Shown: positions 34,019 to 46,156 of the stretch, one piece after another
Position numbering within the stretch: the first letter of the stretch is position 1
How the letters are laid out: every line of letters starts with the position of its first letter
Source: Gaeumannomyces sp. JS-464
Taxonomy: Eukaryota > Ascomycota > Sordariomycetes > Magnaporthales > Magnaporthaceae
Assembly: GCA_002197995.1 (NCBI GenBank)
Contig: NGZR01000003.1
Coordinates: 2,852,001-2,916,000, forward strand
DNA length: 64,000 nt
Reading direction: 5' to 3'
Notes under the pieces: model-generated
The model's database searches: none
Told to the model about the DNA's origin: nothing
Seen by the model: only the letters and a program-made list of their open reading frames with translations
Program-made: the position numbers and the translations under genes

Positions 34019-34988
34019 TTAGTGTTTGGGGTAGTGGAAATTGGCTAAACGGATTTTTAAACCGCTGGCTTGGTAATCCCTAGATTTCATTTCGGCTAAT
34101 TTGTTTGGCTGTGGGCTTTTTGAAAAGGTGGCGTAGCGCGTCGGTTTAAAGGCATCCAAACCGTTAATCGGGTAATTGTTTATTTTGGTGCCTATGCGAT
34201 TTTGGGGAGGAAAAGGCTGTAATCCGGTTGCAGGTATTATTATCCCAAGGACTAATTCCCATCGCATAACTTGTATAAGCCTTTCGCTAAGTTTCCTTTT
34301 GGTAAACCGGGTATAAGGATTTCGTGATTTTGCAAATGCTTCCGGAAGATTCGTGCAATCCGTTAATCGAGGTCCTCGAACTGCTTTACCTTTTACCCCT
34401 CGTAATCTTCGAGCACGTCGCTTAAAAAATTGTTGCCATAAGTGGTTTCGTAAAAAAGCAGTGTTTTAAACATTTATACGTTCCGGCGAGCAATGGAAAC
34501 TTCGTTAAGTAATCCTCCGAAGCTGTAAAAGGGGCTTGTTAAAAAAGGGATGTTAATGTTTTATACTAAAAATTTGGGAAGGTCGTATAACAAAGCGTGC
34601 TTTTTGTAATTATACGTTGCTTATCGCTAAGCTCCTTCGCTTGTTATTCCGAAGTGTTGGACATGTTGTCGGTAAGGGTTAACGAGCGATATCGTTTAAG
34701 TAATCGATTTAAAAGTCCAGTCGCTTAACGCAAAAAGGTGTTTAAAAGGATTACGTAACGCTTTTTTTACGTTTATTTAAATTTTATAAATAAAAGTTTA
34801 GTCGCTTGCAATAAGAAAGTGCTTTTAATGCGTAATTAACTCTCGTATAACGCGTTACCGAGCAGTGGAATTCGATTTTTTTGCTTTTAGATTTTCACGT
34901 TAACCCAATCGCTTTTTCGAAAAAGGTATTAAACGTTTAAATCTTTTACCTTACTATTTGTGTTGCTTTTTTAAATAACACTAATTAA
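34019..34988 (+). mobile_element. Element X internal region, 3' part
   Basis: 970 bp between the 5' end of LINE L2 and the X LTR at 34989. It holds no recognisable domain; an 82-codon open stretch on the - strand (34019-34267) is antisense to the element and unsupported. Flipped back, it joins 43491-44075 across a LINE insertion. The combined internal region of about 1.55 kb is too short for pol, so X looks non-autonomous. Moderately AT-rich. Confidence 0.55.
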
Positions 34989-35221
34989 TGTTGGTAAAAG
35001 TGGTACTTTTATAAGCACGGAAATCTCCTAAAAGGAAAAAACAAAAATCTATAAATTGGAACTGGTGTTTGTAATAATGCATGTTTATAAAGGAATTTAA
35101 TTATAAAAAAGGGATTATAAAATCCCTTTTTGTAAGCTCGTAAAAACGCACGGCTTTAAGCCCGTTGCTTTACGAGGTGTGGAGTTTATCCCGGTGCACG
35201 CGCTAATCACGTGGATTAATA
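34989..35221 (+). repeat. Element X 3' LTR
   Basis: 233 bp, TGTTGGTAAAAGTGG to GTGGATTAATA (from ...TAACA). It matches the complement of 44076-44310. It is followed by ATTTC (35222-35226), against ATTTT on the far side of the other LTR: a 5-bp duplication with one C-to-T. On the far side is Gypsy B sequence. Confidence 0.7.
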
Positions 35222-35863
35222 ATTTCTTTTTACGGAAATTAAAAAACGAGCTAAAAATTAAACCTTGTTTAGCATTTTAATTGCCACGGTAAAAACCAGC
35301 CCGGATCGATAAATTTACCGCAATTTTTAAGCTTAATAAACAGCACCCGATACTATGCGTTACTAAAACGCTCGATTAAGGAAAATGCGAAATTGCGAAA
35401 TGCAAAAAGCATATAGCATAAAAACGAAAGTTTAACATTAAAGGATTGTGCGAACGTACGTACCGTTTAACCCAAATAAAAGGATAAACGTACGGTATTC
35501 GTTCCTTTTACTAAAAAACTAAAAAACCACTTAAACGAAAAGCACGAAATGGAAAAAAGAAAAAACTAACAAAAACCCTCGCAATAGCAAAATCAAATTA
35601 ACCATACGACTTATTAACATTTCGGATAAAATATTAAAAAAAAAGTTAAAGTAATAATCGATTACGAAGTATAAAAAGATTATATATTACTATAAACGGT
35701 TAAACGGTATAAAATCCCTACAAAACGGAAACATTAACCGTACTAACTAAAAACGGTTAAAAAATACCTATCGCTTATAATAAAAAATAAATCGACCGAA
35801 AAACATAGCTAATAACATTACGCACCCGAAATGGGGAAAACGTTACTATTATATTAAATAAAC
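35222..35863 (+). pseudogene. Gypsy B gag-protease segment, displaced and inverted
   Basis: 35222-35440 matches the Gypsy A sequence 11990-11813, just after gag. 35560-35863 reads as an aspartic protease in outline: VIIDYE in place of VLIDSGA, then TVKRYKIPTKRK, PYxLKTV, STEKH. It lies on the + strand while all other Gypsy B coding sequence is on the - strand. It fits exactly between gag (ending at 44311) and RT (starting at 20309) if the 28-43 kb segment is flipped. Confidence 0.65.
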
Positions 35864-35865
35864 TA

Positions 35866-36997
35866 ACGTGGTTCACAAGCGAGTCGCGCATACAAGCGAG
35901 TCGCGCACCCACCCGATTTCCGGTTAATCGACGCGCATGCTAACCTAACAACGCCAAAAATCCATTTAAACTATTCGGAACTGTATATCGAACGTTTTTA
36001 CTTCTTTTTAACAAATGCGCGCATTATGTCCGGTTTTGCCGCAAGTGCCATATCGCCGACGAATCGTCGTTGCCCTTCTTTCTTGCCCCCTATATCGCGC
36101 ATTTTTTACTATAACTGCTTATTTAGCTTTTGCTAGTTTAAAACATTTTGTATTTTTTTAATAGTATGTAACCCTTTTTGTCGGACACGTGTTTTTTTAG
36201 CCTTTCAGCGTTTGCTTAGTGCTTCGTTCGCCTTTTGTAATTTGGAGCACTTTTTTCCAAAAGGTTAACCCGATATATAATTGCTTTAGCCCTTTTCGTT
36301 AATTGGTTTATAGCCGATAACATAAGTAACGGAAAGCTGCTCCGGTAATTGGAAATCCGATTTTTGATATATTCGGACTGCGAAATTGCGTTCCTAACTA
36401 TTTAGGGCGTTTTGGAAGTCCAAAGTTCGGCGTCGTTTAAAAGCTTTTTCGGGGGAGTTAAAATTCGTAACCTTATATCCAGCTTTTCCAAAACCGAATC
36501 CGGATTAAAAGGAGCAAAGCTAACCTTTCGGAACCTTTTTTAAATATTTTTTTCGGTTATAAAGTTAAAAAATGCCGCTTTAAACGCCAAAAGGAACTCG
36601 ACTTTAATTACGTGGTTAACGTATAACCTTATTAGGTTTTCGACTTATCGATCGTACGCCTTTTTTAACGGGTTAAAACACTTAACATTAAACGGTTAAA
36701 AAAAGTAAAACGAATGCGAAAGCATGCAAAGCGTAATAATGTTATATTTTTAGCAGTAAAGTTTAAAATCCGTCGAATGGTAGCTTTTATAGCCGTCCAG
36801 CATTAACAAACGATAAAACCCTTTTTTATAAGCTGTAATGTGTTTATCGAAATGCTAAATCCATTTTAGGCCGAGCTCGTTCGTAATCCACCCGTTAGCA
36901 TTCGTTAAAATAACCTAATCGCGTGGAAAGTCGGTTTCCGAATACCAATTGGCCAAATAGTACTGCCTTTTAACGATAATGAAAAAGGGGATCGCCT
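35866..36997 (-). pseudogene. Fot1/pogo F3, C-terminal half, inverted
   Basis: Bounded on the left by TA (35864-35865) and the end repeat ACGTGGTTCACAAGCGAGTC with a two-unit core CGAGTCGCGCA, identical in type to the left end of F3 at 20312. On the - strand it encodes the catalytic region (decayed DGYxSxxST near 36780, NPLKKAYG near 36660) and the zinc knuckle near 36005-36070. It starts AGGCGATCCCC at 36997, exactly where F3 stops at 21038 (…TTAGGCG). The two are halves of one transposon split by the TRIM and separated by the inversion. Confidence 0.85.
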
Positions 36998-37138
36998 TGT
37001 CACGGTTCGGCAGTAAAAGCCTCCACCCACTTGCTACCAAAAGGACGACTAAGCCAAAGCTGACACTTTGGCTTAATTGGAGGCTTAAGTACCCTTCGTA
37101 AGGCAAGGCTGCACGAAAGGGCACGCCACGCCATAACA
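36998..37138 (-). repeat. TRIM LTR 3
   Basis: 141 bp on the - strand, TGTTATGGCG to CGTGACA. It is followed (on the - strand) by AGGCG, which pairs with AGGCG before LTR 1 at 21034-21038 as a perfect 5-bp target-site duplication. Confidence 0.8.
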
Positions 37139-37299
37139 CTACCCCCTTCTCCCTCGCGGGAGGCCAGCGGGCGCTGTAGTGTTTGCTTACCAACATGACT
37201 TAAAGGTTAGGCTTAGCGGCGTGGTGGGTTTTAAACTCCACCGGGCTCAATTAATCCCTTACCAAAATGCACGTGTTTAACCCCCCACGGGACACGGCA
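37139..37299 (-). mobile_element. TRIM second internal region, right part
   Basis: Continues the internal region broken at 21644. It starts (on the - strand) with TGCCGTGTCCCGTG at 37299-37286 and ends with a purine tract before LTR 3. LINE L3 begins at 37300. Confidence 0.75.
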
Positions 37300-37439
37300 C
37301 CTTTTTCGAATTTACCAATTCTTGGCATTGCGCTGTTAGTGCACACTGCCAAATTGCATACAAATCCTTAACACCCGCCAATTAGCGACCTAACACTAAT
37401 AACCACGCCCGCTAACGGCGCTGGCGACGGCAACATGCC

Positions 37440-39245
37440 GTTGCCAACAGCCCCCCCTTCGGCCAATAAAGTGGCGCGCGCCCTCCTCGTCGGCCCAACG
37501 GCCCGGAGGAACGCGTCGCTGCCACCCGGGCCCCCCGCGCGTTAGCGCACCCGACCACGCCGTCCCCGTTGCGGAATTCGCAACACCCAACAGGGCCCGT
37601 TTAAGGCCAGGAAGGCACCCACGACGGCAGCACCGGCACAGGTGCCCTTTTCCTTTCTTTTCCCTCCTTTCCCACCCCCGGCCTACGCGCCCACCCTTCG
37701 GGTCGGCTGCGGCGGCCGCGGAGGAAATTGTTACGAGTTACAGCCGCAAGCAATAGTAAACGGCTTTAATTTGCATAACCTTCGCCCGTTTTATCGACGC
37801 CGGTATCGCTTCCCTCCCACTGGAGGCAATCCCGAAACTAACGGCTGGAAGGATTGTTTTATCGAATACGCCAAATAAGCCTTTTTCGGCTTGCTAACGC
37901 CGGCCCAAAGGGAAAAAACCCCTACGAGGCCCCGGAACTTTACGCGCTTAACCCGTAACGCCCGCCCCCGACCATTTACGCGGCGGCGGCCCGAATAGGG
38001 CTTTAGCAGCCCCAGCAACCCGCACAGGCTTTAAAAAACCGTGCACCCCGGGAGCCCCGCCTTCCCGCCCGGCCCAAAGCCGATTTCCGAGTTTTTGTTA
38101 AAATCCCGGAGGAAAAACAGGCTTGGGCTAATTAACAAACGGGCTTTAATATTCGCAAAGCTTTTACCGATAGCAGGAACTTGCCGTTTACGATAGCCGA
38201 CGTCCCGGAAGCTTATCGAACCCCTATTGGGTTCGTGCTAAAAGCAAAAACGGCGGATATTTAAAGCCGGCTTTTGCAGCATCGATCCGAATTAGGCCGT
38301 TTATATAACGCCGAAAGGATCGAAAAGCCCGAAATTTGGTTTAACTACGTGATTTCCGGATGCCTTACGTTTTTAACGAACGGCCTCGGATAAAACGTCC
38401 CGGTATTAGAAAAGCTGGTCCGGGAGGAAGTCGAAACCTAAATAAAGCTAAAGCTAGTAAACGTTAAGCCCTCCGAAACCGGCGCTAATTACTAAAGGCG
38501 TATATTATGGATTATATCCTTTTACACGCGCGTAACCGGGTTTAGGCTTTAAGGGATTACGTTTTTTTTCACGCCGCGTATAACGACACCCGCCGGTTAC
38601 GCAACATACCCCGGCTGCTACGGCTTTCACGTAGCTCGCAATTGTGCCCGGGCCGATAAGTGCTTCCGGTGCGGGAAAGTGAACGACGGCCGGCACGTAT
38701 CGCCGTGCACGGCCCTTTCGCAATGCGCAAACTGTTCGGGCCCGTACCTAGCCGACCACCCGAACTGCCTTATAAAGCTTGTACGGGTAAACGGAGTGCT
38801 AAAGCATTTAATTCGTGGGGAAAAGGCGCGGTTAGGAAATTAGGGGCATAAGCTTACCGGGCGGCGGTAAAAGAGGTGGAAGCCGCCGCTGCCGCCGCCA
38901 CCGCCGCGGCCGCCGCGGCCGCCACCGCTAACGCCCTTCCTGCAACCGCGGTTACTACGGACAATTCCGTTGTAACCGTTACCGCTAATGCCAATCCCGC
39001 GGCCGGTACCGGTAACGCCGCTGCTTCCGTTACCCCCGCCGCCGCCGCCGTTTTTTGCCGCTGCTGCCACCGCTAACGCTGCCAAAGTAAGCCCGGCAGA
39101 TCCGTTGGCCTTCGAGGGCGCGGCCCGTACGGCCGGCAAAGGAAGGCACCTTGCTAAAAGGTTTAAGGTTAGTTTTAACAACCAATACGAAGTATTGGCG
39201 GATATGGAACTGGACCTTTCCAGCCCGAAGGGGCTATCGAAATAA
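37440..39245 (+). pseudogene. LINE L3 ORF1
   Basis: Gag-like ORF. A proline/arginine-rich N-terminus starts near 37440. The middle block NAERIEKPEIWFNYVISG is near 38310-38365. Zinc knuckles lie near 38620-38770 (CHGFHVARNCARADKCFRCG in outline; CANCSGPYLADHPNCL). The alanine-rich tract is near 38880-39060. Frames change between blocks and some Trp/Gln codons are stops. Subfamily I. Confidence 0.75.
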
Positions 39246-39360
39246 CCGGAAACCTTTGGAAGAAACCGACGGTACCGCCGGCTAACAACTTTAGGGCTAA
39301 AGCCCCCAATATACCAACGCCGCTTTTACGTATGCCAGCAGCTACCGGATATAAACAAAC

Positions 39361-42300
39361 GCATGGCAATAGGGCCCGGCGCCCGGGGCTTCGCCCCGAA
39401 CGCCGTGCTTTAACCGCCGCCCAAGCGAACGTTCGACGTAGCTGGAAAGCGGGGGCTATTTTACTCCAACTATTTTGGAGCTAAAATATCGACGTGGTGC
39501 TAATATAAAAGCCCTTTAGCGCGTGGAAAAGGAAGCTTATGCTTTGCACCCACCCGTTGTACGAGCTATTTACTCCGGTAAATAGCTGGCATAACCACTA
39601 AACCAAGCCTCGGGTAATAACTTACGTACGGAAGGACCGGGCTTCGGCCCGTAGCGGACCGGCCGGCAGGCAACACCCGGGACATCTTTTGGCTTACCGT
39701 CGCCAAGTGCACCTTCGTTAACGTATATAGGCTTTTAAAGGACCCTTCGGAACCTTCGTTGGACTTTTTACTACGTTGGCGCCCAACGGCAAAATGCATT
39801 ATAACTGGAAACTTTAACGCAGGGTTTTCGGCGTAGGATCCGGTTAAAAGTAATAGAATAGGGGTTAAAATATAGCCCAATAGGTTAATACTTATAACCT
39901 CCTCCTATTTACCGACCTAAGCCAACCTACGCATAACGACGGGGGCGTTTTGGATTTTACCTTTTCCAACGCCCTTTTAGCAACAGCGGAAATCGACCTT
40001 TCGCTAGCAACCGATTCGGACCATCGCTCGATACGGATCGAAATTCCTAACCGCAATAACTTCGTTCCGGATTGCCGGCGTATTACGCTACTAAACGATA
40101 AACTACCGTTTTTCGCAAACGCGGTAATAACGGGGGCCGGCAATTTGCCACCATTTACAAACCCAGGTATTGCGGAACATTTAAATAAAACGGCCGAAGT
40201 ATTAACAAACTTATTAAAAAATGCGTTAATGGCTTTCGGCCGGGGCTTAAAGCTAAAAAAAAAGGCCAACTTTGGTGGAACGAAAAGTGCGCTAACGCTT
40301 AACGGGACCTTGCAAAAGCTATGGGAAACGGCGGGCCTTTTACGGCCGAAGCCCGTGCTTTAAAAACAACGGTTCGGACGGCTAAAAAACAGCATTAGGC
40401 CAGCGTGCTAAAAGAAATGAATTCCCCGAAAGCGTTATACCGTGTTATAAAGTGGCATAAACTTACACCCGCTATACGGCTTCCCCCGTTAAATATTAAC
40501 GGGGAAGTTATAATAGCCCTAAGGGATAAAGCGGAAGCATTAGGCCGTAAAATCCTCCGTAGGTTTTACGGCGGAGGACGATTTACAAAAGGACCCGTTA
40601 TAGCAAAGGGCTACCCAAAAACCGCACAACTCCCGTGGGACCCCCACGTTTTTTTAAAAAAATGCCGGAAATGCACCGTTAGCACGGCAAACACGGCCCC
40701 GGGCGTCGATTTTTTAACGGTTAAGCTACTTACAGCGGCGTGGCCGGCAATAGGGGAATACGTTAGGGCCTTTTTCGAGGCTTGCTTTAAAGCCGGGCAC
40801 CACCCAGCCTTTTTCCGCACAGCGAAATGGTTATGCTAAAAAAGCCGAATAAAACGGATTTAACGGACTTAAAATCCTACCCCCGATAGCTTTACTCCCG
40901 TGCTTAGGGAAAGGGTTGGAACGGTTGGTGGCTTCGCGGATAGCATCCCTCGCATTACAACACGGGCTTATAGCCCCGCAACACGCCGGGGCTACCCCGA
41001 AAAAGGCCGCCATCGATTTAACGGCATGCGTGGCCCACGAGGTGGAACGGGCCTTCCAAAAGCATAAAACGGCCGCCCTCGTTACCATGGATGTATAAGG
41101 GGCTTTCGACGCCGTACTTCGCCGGAGGCTTTTAAAGGCTTTTAAACCAAGGCTGGGATAACGTTAGTACGATGGGTATTATTTTTGCAAAACAGGGTGG
41201 TTAAAGTGCGTTTGGAGGACGCCACGGCACCCCCTTTTTCCCCGGACTGCGGGCTACCCCAAGGGTTACCGGCGTTACCGGTCCTATTTATGCTTTATAT
41301 GGCCGAAATCCTACCCAAAGCAAAAGCGATTAGGTACGGATACGCGGACGATATAGGCATTTGCGTAACGGGTAGCACTCCGGAGGAGTGCTCCCGTAAA
41401 GCAGGGGCTACGGTTACGGAAATCCTACGTTGGGGCAGGGCTAATAAGGTTGCTTTCGACCCGGGGAAGTGCGAGCTTATGCATTTTTCCAAACGGAGAA
41501 ATCCCACAACCCCAGCGGTTACGGCGGAGGGCTTTACCATACAACAAGCTACAGGAGCTTTACGGTGGTTAGGGGTCCTTTTCGACCAAAGGCTTAATTT
41601 TAAAGCCCACGTGGAAAACAGGGCTGCAAAAGCCCAAAGCGTTGCCAACCACCTCCGAAGGCTTACGAATTCGATAGGGGGATACCGGCACATTCGGTTT
41701 ACAAAGCCGTACAACGGTTATAATCCCTACGGCTTTATACGGGGCCGAGGTATGGTATAGGGTAAAACTAAACCACACCCGTACAAGCCGGCACAACAGC
41801 AAATTATCCGCAAGGCCATTTAATCGATCGGGTCGATAAAGCCTTAACCGCGTCCCTTAAGCAGTGGTCCCAGCTTGGAAAACCACACCGATAAACGCAT
41901 TGCATTACGAATCCGGCATCCCAAGCGCCCAGGCGCTTTTGGAACAAGCCCGCCTCCGTTTTGCGGCCCGTATAAATACGGTTCCGGAAAACACCCCCTG
42001 GCCGCAGCGGCCAAGCCGGCCCTTAACGCCCGAGGGCCTAGGCAGGCTTACCCGGCAGCTTGCAACCTTTTGCAAAGGACGGCCGGACTTTTTCCGGCTT
42101 GCACCCGCCCGGCCTACCTTTATAAATATACGGGGCTTACGGTGGCCATATAAGAAAAGCAAGCAGCCGCTAAAGCATTTACGGCGTGGCTTTGCACCCT
42201 CCCACCCACCGACGTTATAATATATAGCGACGGGTCCAAAGCAAAAACGGAGCAGTTGGATACGGCTGGGTAATATACCAAGCCGGCCAACGCAAACTTT

Positions 42301-42985
42301 CCGGGCACGGCCGGCTGGCGCATCCCGCGGAAGTATTCGACGGCGAGGCGGAAGGGGCCCGGATGGGCCTCCGTAAAGCCGTTTGGAGCTTCCGCAATTG
42401 CACTTTCCACTTGTGCCTCGATAACACCTCGGCGGCCAACGGCTGTTTAAGCACGGCCCCTGATAGTTAAAAGGCTTTAAAAAATCCATTGCCTTATGGA
42501 TAAACACCAGGTATACGTACGCTGGTCCCCGGGCCATATGGGAATCCCCGGAAACGAAAAGGCAAACGCCGAAGCAAAGTTGGGATCGGCCCTGCCAATA
42601 CCCCAACATTTTAAACCAACGGTGGCCGGAGTAAAGGCTTTAGCCCGGAAAACGGCCCGGGACGCCCGGAACGCATGGTTTAAACAACTTTCCGGATCGG
42701 TATAAGGCTATAGGCCTCCCGCCGGCACCACAACATACGCCCGAAGCGTTGCAGCTGCACCGGAGGGTACTGCAACGGCTAATAGCCGCACGCACCGGTT
42801 ACGGGGATTTCGACTGGTACCACCGAAAGTTCCAGCACGAAGACGATAACCCGTGCCGCTGCGGAAAAAACAAATCCCCTTCCCCTGTATTTTGCAGGTT
42901 GGCTAAAACGGCAGAAAATAAATGGCCTATAGCGGACCCCTCCCCGGCTTCCGACAGGCCCGGATATTGGAAACGGCTACTTTAA
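39361..42985 (+). pseudogene. LINE L3 ORF2 (endonuclease, RT, RNase H)
   Basis: Endonuclease 39400-40250: GGA AAC TTT AAC (GNFN) near 39805, DFTFSNALL at 39950 and TDSDHRSIRIE near 40010. RT 40405-41760, in the longest open stretches of any copy (191 and 144 codons), with TPKKAAIDLTACVAHEVERA near 40990, QGLPALPVLF near 41260 and YADD near 41345. RNase H 42160-42700, then a CRCG motif near 42855. Interrupted by stops and indels. The best preserved RT in the window. Confidence 0.85.
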
Positions 42986-43490
42986 AAGCCTTTCCTTTTT
43001 GCTTCGTTCGCCGAAGCTACCAATTATTACACTATCGCTGGACGATAACAAACAGGGCCTAAAAAGCCCGCATACATCCTTTTCCTTATTCTCCTACGCC
43101 TGCATATTTTTCCTTGTACCACCAGGACTAACAGTAGGCTCGTTGGTCCCCCGCACCTCCGGCCGGGCCCTGGGGGTCCCGAGGACCTTCCAGCCTAAAA
43201 CCCGGCCCCACCCCTTTACCGGCATACTCGCCGGCCGAACGCACTACTACCACCCGCAGCGCTTTACAACGCCCTGGCGTATATATATACGCCTACCGCC
43301 GATTGCCCGCTCACTAACAAGGAGCGCTGGAACGCGGCCCGACCTTCGTGTGCCTTCGGGTTTAATTCTGCTAGCCGCCGGATAGCAACATGTAGCCTAA
43401 TGTTTAGCTTAGGTAGCGCTAGCACGTTATATGCCCCTTGGGAGGCAGGGACTGGTAGATCCCGACTTACTAACGTTAAATATACTCACT

Positions 43491-43560
43491 TACTTACCCA
43501 AGCACTTCCGGCCAGCCAATTTGCAGATTTCCAAGCACTTCCGGCCAGCCAATTTGCAAA
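43491..43560 (+). repeat. Two tandem ~33-bp units
   Basis: CCAAGCACTTCCGGCCAGCC followed by AATTTGCAGATTT, repeated once with small changes at about 43524. They lie directly after LINE L3, inside element X. Confidence 0.7.
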
Positions 43561-44075
43561 TCCCCAAACGCCCCCGGTTAATCAATTCACAGCTCCGCCG
43601 GTACTAATAACCAATGCACGCGCTTAAAAAAAAAGAACTGCCAGGATTGGATTATATGGCAGCGCGTGCATTTGGGAGGGCCCCACGCGTTGTAAAGCCG
43701 CAAACTTACAGGATATCCTTTTCATAACTCCATGCGATCTTTCTTTTGGCATTTCATTATAACGCTAAGCAGTGGTACATTTAGCACATCGGCTGTGGCC
43801 CCGAATATGGAATTACCTAATCGCTCGAGCATATAAGCGGTTATTACTTAATCCCACGAGCATTTAATTAGGCATTGCCCCATTTTCTATTGTTTTTATT
43901 TACAGTCCCTAATTTACGGTTTTTACCGATATCCAGCACGGCCTTTTTGCCTTTATTTTCCTTTGTTTTTAAAGCAGATTACCAAATCCGGAATCTTTGT
44001 TATTAATATCGCGAGATCCCGGATCCGGAAAAAGGCATGTGGCCGTTGCACGCGTATAAAAGAAAAAGTTGCCAG
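43491..44075 (-). mobile_element. Element X internal region, 5' part
   Basis: Starts next to the 5' LTR on the - strand with CTGGCAACTTTTTC, where a primer-binding site (TGGCAAC...) would be expected. About 585 bp with no coding domain that I recognise. It is clearly less mutated than its counterpart at 34019-34988. Confidence 0.5.
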
Positions 44076-44310
44076 TATTAATCCACGTAATTAGCGCGTG
44101 CACCGGGATAAACTCCACACTTCGTAAAACAACGGGCCCAAAGCCCGTGCGCTTCCACGAGCCTATAAAAGGGGATTTTGTGATCCCTTTCCTGTAATTA
44201 GATTCCTTTACAGACATGCATTACTACAAACACCAGTTCCAGATTTATAAATCTTTGTTTTTTCCTTTTAGGAGATTTCCGTGCGTATAAAAGTACCACT
44301 CCTATTAACA
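44076..44310 (-). repeat. Element X 5' LTR
   Basis: 235 bp on the - strand, TGTTAATAGGAGTGG to GTGGATTAATA. It has a TATAA-like stretch (CCCCTTTTATAGG) and a hairpin GCACGGGCTTTGGGCCCGTTG. It is preceded (on the - strand) by ATTTT of Gypsy B gag. Confidence 0.7.
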
Positions 44311-46156
44311 AAAATCGTATTTAAGTTTAGGTCGTAAGTGGAATTTGCACTTTTCGTAAATACATTTTGCCTAAAAAAGGTATAAATGTTTAAAATGTTT
44401 TACGTTAATATTAAAATGGTTTTTAAAGTTTAGCGTAGCTTGTATTAGCTCGCTCGCGTTGTTAAATTTGTAATTAAGATATTTAATTTCCTATTTATCG
44501 TTAAATTACGATAAAGGTTAGCTATTATTTTCGTTTGCCGCGGTAGCGTAATATAATAAGCTATCCGGGTGTTTTGGAATTTTAACGTTCCAAAAACATT
44601 TCGATACGTCGAAAGGTGTAAAAACGCGCTAACCTTTTTAATTCGTTTAATTTTTTACGAATTATAAATATAAAAGCCGTATTGTACGAGCTTTTTACGT
44701 GTTTTTAAAACTCGGCCGTTCCGAAGTTTTGGCCATTTTAGCTTATTTTCGCGTTGGTTTCGGGGTTTTCCGACTTTTAAAAAAGGTGTGTTTAGCTTAA
44801 CGGCTTTTTTTTAAGCTTTTTCTTCTTTCGGATTGCTTGCTAAAGTCGCCCCTTTTTAGGTTTAGCGATAAGCGGCGTCGTTTTTTTCCTCCGAATTTTT
44901 AAGCCCGGAAACGATTTGCTACTTTCCTTCGCTATTATATTTAACTTTAATAGCTTTAAGCATAGCAATGTTTCGTGGTTTCCAAAGGTATTATTTAATA
45001 GCCTTTTTATCGGATTAGTATATAGTATATAGCTTATTATAATAGCACGTTTAATTAAACGCCGTTTTAAAGTATAATTCTTTTTATGTTAAGCTTTTTT
45101 GCGTTTATTAAAAGTTCGTTATTTAGCGGTTATTATTCCGCTAAAGGTAATTAACTTTTATATGGCTAGTTTAGCCGCATTTAAAGCATTTCCCGTTTTT
45201 TAAGTTTTGCTTTTGCTTTTTTTTATTACCTTTATTGCTAGTAAGCGGTTCTCGCATTAAAGTTTATAAGGTTTAAATATACCTCGTAAACCGTAATAAG
45301 TTATTATTTAGCCTTTTTTTTAATTAGCTTTATTTTATGCCGCATTTTTAAAATTATGTCCTTTTTTTCCTATTATCGTTTGTATAATTTATCGCTAATG
45401 CGAACCGCGTTTCGAACGTAATCCGTAAAAAAACTTTAAGCGGTTTTGCTTTACGAGTTCGTCTTTTACGTTTTTACGCAACCCGTTATAAAAGTGCAGT
45501 ATTAACGTGGTGTTATTTTAGTTAAACTTAGTGCTAATTTATTAAAAATTTGCGGCGTATTTAGCTGCGGCTTTTCGCCATTTAAAGGTTAGCAAATTTT
45601 TTTCGGCGATTCGAATTTCGTCGATTATTTTAAACATTTTTTCCGACTTTTTTCCGAAAGTTTTTAAAGTTAGCGAAAATGATTTTAGTGGTTTTTTGGC
45701 TATTTTTATACCTTTTAAAATAGTTACTTTAGGTCGGTTAAAACCATTTTTTCACTTTGCCGTTTAACTTAATAGTAACGTAAATAACCTTTTGTTTTTC
45801 GTTTACGAATTGCTGTTCGTAAAATTTGAAATAGCTTTTGCATTTGGTAAGAAACGTTTTAAATTTACCGTTTTCCTTTTGTAAAAATCCGAAAACGGGA
45901 ATTTATACGTTTTAACCGCGATAGGTGCTTTAAAAGATAGTAGCTTCGTAGTAAGTTGCTTTATTTCGGCTTAGCCTTTAGCGATTTCGTTCGCCATAAG
46001 CTTAAAAAGGCTAACCGTATCGTAGTTTCCTCGAGGTCGTATTTAATACCGTTAAAGGTAAAAACCGTAGTTTTTCCTTTTTTAGGCTTTTTATTACTGC
46101 TTATTATAGCTATATTATTTTCCTTTTAACGATGTACTAAATAGGATTAGTTAAAA
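44311..46156 (-). pseudogene. Gypsy B gag, decayed
   Basis: Colinear with Gypsy A gag. It starts just inside the 5' LTR at 46157. Lysine-rich N-terminus near 46080, gag core about 45400-46050, zinc knuckle near 45145-45195 (CFKCG-x-TSYIKVNC in outline), continuing to 44311 where element X is inserted. Stops are numerous and C-to-T/G-to-A in type. Confidence 0.8.

Larger units (their letters stand above)
37300..43490 (+). mobile_element. LINE L3, full length, recombinant
   Basis: A + strand LINE from CCTTTTTCGAATTTACC to a short TACTCACTTACTTA tail. Its 5' flank is TRIM sequence with the same 14-bp site used by L1. Its 3' flank is element X. The flanks do not match each other. The 5' part is subfamily I (as in L1) up to at least 38720. 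It is taken to be the reciprocal product of the crossover that made L2. Confidence 0.9.

Noticed and set aside
34019..34267. 82-codon - strand ORF next to LINE L2
   Set aside because: It is antisense to element X, has no recognisable domain and ends at the LINE junction.
43969..44217. 82-codon - strand ORF
   Set aside because: It lies largely within the X LTR, which is not expected to code.
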